A stretch of DNA of 64,000 bases from Kluyvera georgiana ATCC 51603. GTDB taxonomy: Bacteria > Pseudomonadota > Gammaproteobacteria > Enterobacterales > Enterobacteriaceae. The notes under the pieces are model-generated. The model was not told the origin of the DNA. It saw only the letters and a program-made list of their open reading frames with translations, and made no database searches. A program made the position numbers and the translations under genes. Shown here piece by piece: positions 59,810 through 64,000 of this stretch (the stretch's first letter is position 1; every line of letters begins with the position of its first letter). The stretch covers positions 47,384-111,383 of the forward strand of contig NZ_LXEU01000010.1 in NCBI RefSeq assembly GCF_001654985.1, read 5' to 3'.

Positions 59810-60217
59810 TTATTCACTGTCGCCGTATTTAAATCTCATCAGGTCGCGCCGCTCTTTTTTATCCGGCCGTCTGTCCGGATGCGGCATGGTCAGCGCATTC
59901 AGCTTGCGCGCCAGGGCAACTTTTTCGCGCTTTTCGATACTTTCTGCCGTCTCTTCATATAGCGCGACGGCCTCCGTCGCCGGGCGGCGCTGCTCGGTAA
60001 TGGCTTTCACCACCACGGTGCGTTCGTCATTTCCCTGACGTAGCGTCAATTGTGCGTTCAGTTCGACAACTTTACTGGGCTTGGAACGCTGCCCGTTATA
60101 GTGAACTTTACCGCCTTCAATCATCTCGCGTGCCAGGGCGCGGGTCTTATAAAAACGCGCGGCCCAGAGCCACTTATCCAGCCTGACGCCGTCAGTGGGC
60201 TTCTCTTTCATGGTCAC
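59810..60217 (-). CDS. hslR: HslR/Hsp15, heat-shock S4-domain RNA-binding protein
   Basis: A 135-residue heat-shock protein that binds stalled 50S subunits carrying peptidyl-tRNA and helps free them. The N-terminal S4 domain is [31 protein letters not shown] (about 11-41), followed by a basic tail ([16 protein letters not shown]). Its start overlaps the yrfG stop by ATGA, showing translational coupling. hslO follows after 23 bp. Confidence 0.97.
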   Translation of the reverse strand: MTMKEKPTDGVRLDKWLWAARFYKTRALAREMIEGGKVHYNGQRSKPSKVVELNAQLTLRQGNDERTVVVKAITEQRRPATEAVALYEETAESIEKREKVALARKLNALTMPHPDRRPDKKERRDLMRFKYGDSE

Positions 60218-60891
60218 TCCTTCACGTGCAGTGAGGGGATCAGACGACGGTAATCGTTAAGTGCGGGATGACGTAGATACGCTTTTTCCGCCATGCCCGA
60301 ATCGGGGTTAGTGACGCCGAGGCAATAGCGAATCCCAAAGCGTGCGGCGGCATCCAGAATCGCTTCGCTATCGTCGATGAACAGCGTACGTTCGGCTTCC
60401 AGTCCCGTCTTTTCCGCCACGGCCTGCCATAACCGCTGATCCTCTTTCGGATAACCAAATGTATGGGTGGAAAGTAATAAATCAAGGTGTGCGTCGAGAC
60501 CCGTGTGTTCCAGCTTCACCGCAAGGTTGTGCGGATGCGCGTTGGTCAGCAGGATACGGCGTTTGCCGCTGGCCTTCAGCGCATCCAGGAAGGGGACGGT
60601 ATCATCGCGCAGCACCGCGCGCGGCCCCTGCTCGCTGGTCATCGAGCAGATATCCAGACCCAGCCGCTCGCTCCAGTAGTCCAGACAGTACCAGTTTAGC
60701 GTATGTTGCACCGCGTGGTATTCCTGGCGGATGGCTTCCCGAGCCGCCTGCAGGCTGATGCCATGCTTTGTGCTGTAGGTTTCCGGCACCAGTTTTTGCC
60801 AGAAATAACTGTCGAAGGCGAGGTCGAGGAGCGTGCCGTCCATGTCCAGAAGTACGGTATCAACCTCTTGCCAGGCGATGTCGAAATGCAT
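60214..60891 (-). CDS. yrfG: YrfG, GMP/IMP nucleotidase (HAD hydrolase)
   Basis: HAD-superfamily phosphatase that dephosphorylates purine nucleotides such as GMP and IMP. It has 225 residues. Motif I is DMDGTLLDLA with Asp16 nucleophile and Asp18. Motif II is LLTNAHP, and motifs III and IV are GYPKEDQ and LFIDDSEAILDAA. It opens the yrfG-hslR-hslO set and shares four bases with hslR. Confidence 0.96.
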   Translation of the reverse strand: MHFDIAWQEVDTVLLDMDGTLLDLAFDSYFWQKLVPETYSTKHGISLQAAREAIRQEYHAVQHTLNWYCLDYWSERLGLDICSMTSEQGPRAVLRDDTVPFLDALKASGKRRILLTNAHPHNLAVKLEHTGLDAHLDLLLSTHTFGYPKEDQRLWQAVAEKTGLEAERTLFIDDSEAILDAAARFGIRYCLGVTNPDSGMAEKAYLRHPALNDYRRLIPSLHVKE

Positions 60892-60957
60892 GCTGAGTCT
60901 CCAGACGGAAGAAATGCGCGACAGAGTAACATAACTCCGTCGCGACTTGTGAGGCGG

Positions 60958-63105
60958 CTAGTGGGTCGGGAAATCGGACTTAAAGTCATCCGGTGATGAA
61001 AGCAGAACCGGGTTGATGCAGCTTTCATAGTATTTCTGAATTTCGGCCAGACGTTCCCGATGGCGATGATAGCGGCGCAGCGCCTGAATGCCGTTGTAAA
61101 TTGTGCAGATAATCATCGCCAGCATCAGCAGCGTGGTGGCCAGATAGTGCCACAGCCCGCTGCTGTCCGGCATACGGTGCAGGTTGATATGCTGGGTACC
61201 GTTGGCGTCGGTATAGAGATTCGTCACGATGCCTTCGGCGTGGAACGGGGTATGCATCAGCATACCCGCCAGACGCTGGAACTCGTTCCACTGCTCGCGT
61301 GCTGGATAGTCATACAGGCTGGTGGTTGGGTACGGCTGGGTCACAAAGTCGCTACCTTCATCGCTGGTAATGAGGAAGCCACCCGGTGCCGGGCTATTGA
61401 GCGCCTGCGCCGCGCGTGCGGTTTCGCGCAGGATAAACGGCGCGGTGGAGGTTTCTACCAGATTATCCAGCGATTCGGCGCTGACCGGGCGCAGGAGGAC
61501 GTTAACGCCGTCGAGCTTGCCGGAGTTGGCGCGCTTAACGAGCGCATCCCAGTCGCGGGTGTTGCCAAGGTTGACCAGAGCATTCTTCAGCCGCACGCAG
61601 TCGTCGGCGGCTGAACACAGATCTTTCGTTTTCAGCACAATATCGGCAAAGTCATCCAGCAGGACCATCCCGGATTTCTGAATGGCAGAGCGCAGCGCTG
61701 CGCTGACACGAGAGTCATCGTCCGCAGAAGGATGCAGCTGACGATTGACCGCTTGCACCAACGCCGTGGCTTTGCTGACGGTTTCGGATTCTGGCAGCGG
61801 CAGACGCGGCGCGTCGTTCCAGATAATCTGTGAACAGTCAAACGGCAGGAACGGCGAGCTTTCCTGCGCCGTCCAGGTGCCCGGTGAGTGAATATTACAC
61901 ATCCCGATGCCGCTCAGATGCAGCGTGTCGCCTACGCGTACGCCGACCTGCGCTAACTGGCGAACGTCTTTGGCTTCTACGGTTTGGGCGCCTTTCAGCC
62001 ATGAAATCGTAAACTTAAACGGCATATTCAGCGGCACGCTCACCCACATCATGACCACCACCAGCAACGCGCCGCCGGCAATGACTGCGCTGCGCAACCA
62101 GTGCTGAAGCGGGAAGTTTTTGACTTCATCATGCAGCGAGAGGAAACGCCCTTGACGGACCACGTGCCGGTCAAGGTAGATATCAATATCCGTTTTCTGC
62201 CCCAGATCCTGCGCGACAAAAGGCTGCCAGTGACGCGGATAGATGAGGTCGATAATGCCGAGCGAGATGTTGTTGATCTGTTCCTGATCGTTTTCACCAA
62301 ACAGGCCCCAACGCTTAGGGGTGCCGCGCAGGCAGTGGATCTCGCGCAGAGAGGTCTTGGTGGGGGGAGCAAAGAGTCCCCATAGCCCGCCAGCGAGCAG
62401 CAGCAGCGCTCCGCCCAGCACCCACGGGGTAAATACCGCAGGAGCAATCAGGCTGCAATAAAATAGCAAAAACGCCGAGGCAATCAGCAGCGCCTCGCGC
62501 AGCCCGTCGGGGCGGCTGAGCGCGTGTTCTTCATGGGTTTCCTGGCGAATGTTGAGCAGTTCAATTTGTTCGCTTTCTTCGCCGCGAATGGAGGCTTGCG
62601 TCGAGGTGGTCGACTCCAGCGCGAAATTCTGGCTCTCTTGCGAGTAGGATTTGAGTGAATGGCCGTTGAGCCCGATGACCAGCGGCATATCGTCGGTGAC
62701 GATAAGCTCAATGCTGTTTTCATCGTTAATATGCTGTTCCCAGAACGGCGGCAGGTGCACTTCCACGGAGTCGAGGAAATAGCGCCATTTATTCGGATCG
62801 TCGGTCGTAATGCCATAGCGCGTGATGGAGCGGGTCAGCGTGAACACGGTGCCGCTTTGCGCGTTGAGGGTTAGCGCCGTTGGCGCGATCGTCGAGCCGG
62901 ACGCCGGAACCTGCAAATCGCGGTTCAGATCGCCCAGATAGTTTTCAACGCCCTGGCGCTCTTCGTCGGTCAGTTTTCGCGTGGTTGCGCCAGGAAAAAG
63001 GTGCAGCCACGGTAATTGAAGGCGTTTTGTCCTTTTACGAAAGAGCCAACCGACCAGCACGGCGCAGATCAGTATCGCTACGGTAAAGATCATCAATGTG
63101 CCCAT
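60958..63105 (-). CDS. igaA: IgaA/YrfF, inner-membrane inhibitor of Rcs signalling
   Basis: Inner-membrane protein that holds the RcsCDB envelope-stress phosphorelay in check; it is essential in many enterics unless Rcs is off. It has 715 residues against about 711 in E. coli. TM1 is at 5-22, further hydrophobic segments at about 204-245 and 340-360, a large periplasmic domain (about 365-655) with cysteine pairs in MCNIHSPG and DLCSAADDC, and a last TM near 655-680. The N-terminal portion differs most from E. coli. It is monocistronic, divergent from nudE. Confidence 0.95.
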   Translation of the reverse strand: MGTLMIFTVAILICAVLVGWLFRKRTKRLQLPWLHLFPGATTRKLTDEERQGVENYLGDLNRDLQVPASGSTIAPTALTLNAQSGTVFTLTRSITRYGITTDDPNKWRYFLDSVEVHLPPFWEQHINDENSIELIVTDDMPLVIGLNGHSLKSYSQESQNFALESTTSTQASIRGEESEQIELLNIRQETHEEHALSRPDGLREALLIASAFLLFYCSLIAPAVFTPWVLGGALLLLAGGLWGLFAPPTKTSLREIHCLRGTPKRWGLFGENDQEQINNISLGIIDLIYPRHWQPFVAQDLGQKTDIDIYLDRHVVRQGRFLSLHDEVKNFPLQHWLRSAVIAGGALLVVVMMWVSVPLNMPFKFTISWLKGAQTVEAKDVRQLAQVGVRVGDTLHLSGIGMCNIHSPGTWTAQESSPFLPFDCSQIIWNDAPRLPLPESETVSKATALVQAVNRQLHPSADDDSRVSAALRSAIQKSGMVLLDDFADIVLKTKDLCSAADDCVRLKNALVNLGNTRDWDALVKRANSGKLDGVNVLLRPVSAESLDNLVETSTAPFILRETARAAQALNSPAPGGFLITSDEGSDFVTQPYPTTSLYDYPAREQWNEFQRLAGMLMHTPFHAEGIVTNLYTDANGTQHINLHRMPDSSGLWHYLATTLLMLAMIICTIYNGIQALRRYHRHRERLAEIQKYYESCINPVLLSSPDDFKSDFPTH

Positions 63106-63410
63106 GCTTTTCCCATCATACTTTTTCTTAGAGGTCTCTTGAGTCGCCCGCTTTTCTTATTAACCATCGGCACGTATTACAGAGGTACTATAAAGAGTTT
63201 ATAGACTCTCGCAAAACGTAAGCATAACAAACCCATCCTCTGACGAGTATCAGTAAATTCTCAATTGCAATTCAAGCTCTTGACATTTATCCAGAAATGA
63301 GAGATGGGTTGATAAAGGTTACAATGATGTAAATAAAACGCTTTATACATTGCCGGAACCTCATCGCTATCGCACAATGATAAAAGTCACCACTGCAAAG
63401 ATCCGGCCCA
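63106..63410. other. igaA-nudE intergenic region (305 bp)
   Basis: An AT-rich divergent promoter region. A TTGACA at 63280-63285 could be a -35 box towards nudE, but I see no well-spaced -10. Nothing else is clear. Confidence 0.45.
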
Positions 63411-63974
63411 ATGAGCAAATCATTACAGAAACCTACCATCCTTCATGTTGAAACCGTGGCGCAATCTCGCCTGTTTAATGTGGAAAGCGTTGACCTGGAA
63501 TTCAGCAACGGCGTTCGTCGCGTTTATGAACGTATGAAACCGTCCTCACGTGAAGCGGTAATGATTGTGCCGATTGTCGACGACCACATTATTCTGATTC
63601 GTGAATATGCCGTCGGCACCGAATCCTATGAGCTGGGCTTTTCCAAAGGGCTCATTGACCCGGGCGAAACGGTGATGCAGGCGGCAAACCGCGAGCTGAA
63701 AGAAGAGGTGGGTTTTGGCGCGCATGAACTGACGTTCCTGAAAAAGCTGAGCATGGCACCGTCCTACTTCTCCAGCAAAATGAACATCGTGGTGGCGGAA
63801 AATTTGTACCCGGAATCGCTGCCGGGCGATGAGCCGGAGCCGCTGCCGCAGGTGCGCTGGCCGCTGGCTAACCTGATGGATTTGCTCGACGATCCAGACT
63901 TTAACGAGGCGCGTAACGTCAGCGCGCTGTTCCTGTTGCGCGAATGGCTAAAAGCTCAGGGCCGATTGTCATAA
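63411..63974 (+). CDS. nudE: NudE, ADP compounds Nudix hydrolase
   Basis: Nudix hydrolase that cleaves NADH, ADP-ribose and diadenosine polyphosphates. It has 187 residues. The Nudix box at about 80-102 is complete: GLIDPGETVMQAANRELKEE followed by VGFG, including the REL-x-EE metal-binding core. It is followed directly by a strong terminator, at the end of the window. Confidence 0.97.
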   Translation: MSKSLQKPTILHVETVAQSRLFNVESVDLEFSNGVRRVYERMKPSSREAVMIVPIVDDHIILIREYAVGTESYELGFSKGLIDPGETVMQAANRELKEEVGFGAHELTFLKKLSMAPSYFSSKMNIVVAENLYPESLPGDEPEPLPQVRWPLANLMDLLDDPDFNEARNVSALFLLREWLKAQGRLS

Positions 63975-64000
63975 AAAAGGCGCCAGCGGCGCCTTTTTTA
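63973..64000 (+). terminator. nudE terminator
   Basis: AAAAAAGGCGCC and GGCGCCTTTTTT form a 12-bp stem with an AGC loop, with T-run. Confidence 0.92.

Overview
The window is a stretch of enterobacterial chromosome (Enterobacteriaceae, GC-rich, Enterobacter/Klebsiella/Citrobacter-like). Nearly every gene matches the E. coli K-12 gene order around minutes 76-77, read in the opposite orientation to the standard E. coli map. I identify genes from remembered family sequences, lengths and visible motifs. Species cannot be fixed from this alone. I see no tRNA, rRNA, prophage, insertion sequence or CRISPR array.

Layout: (1) 1-4625, the end of livK and then livHMGF, a branched-chain amino acid ABC importer. 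(2) 4634-5380, a P1-type phd-doc toxin-antitoxin pair bounded by two nearly identical 29-bp REP-like direct repeats; this is the clearest accessory insertion. (3) 5581-10590, ugpBAECQ for sn-glycerol-3-phosphate and glycerophosphodiester uptake. (4) 10587-15468, yhhA, ggt, yhhY (aaaT), the iron-stress sRNA gene ryhB, yhhX and yhhW. (5) 15571-18584, gntR-gntK-gntU for gluconate. (6) yhgN, asd. (7) 20895-30336, glgBXCAP for glycogen synthesis and breakdown. (8) 30382-34158, glpD divergent from glpEGR. (9) 34230-42044, malT divergent from malPQ. (10) 42212-46068, gntT, nfuA, gntX and bioH. (11) a small secreted YahO/BhsA-like gene and feoABC for ferrous iron. (12) 49789-54994, yhgF (tex) and greB divergent from ompR-envZ. 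(13) 55138-63974, pckA, yhgE, hslO-hslR-yrfG, igaA and nudE.

The genes form a carbon, phosphate and iron economy block. Gluconate is handled by two transporters, a kinase and their repressor, with four GntR-type operators visible. Maltodextrin and glycogen enzymes share phosphorylase chemistry. Glycerol-3-phosphate is imported (ugp), oxidised (glpD) and controlled by GlpR. Iron and Fe-S supply is represented by ryhB and feo (Fur-type sites), and by nfuA, with an IscR type-1-like site. Catabolite control is suggested by CRP-like sites at gntK, glpD/glpE, malT and pckA.

Intergenic spaces are rich in REP/BIME palindromes and strong terminators. The most notable items are the repeat-bounded phd-doc insertion, the 120-bp inverted-repeat element between ugpB and ugpA, a stem-loop leader before glgB, and the small secreted DUF1471-family gene beside feoC.
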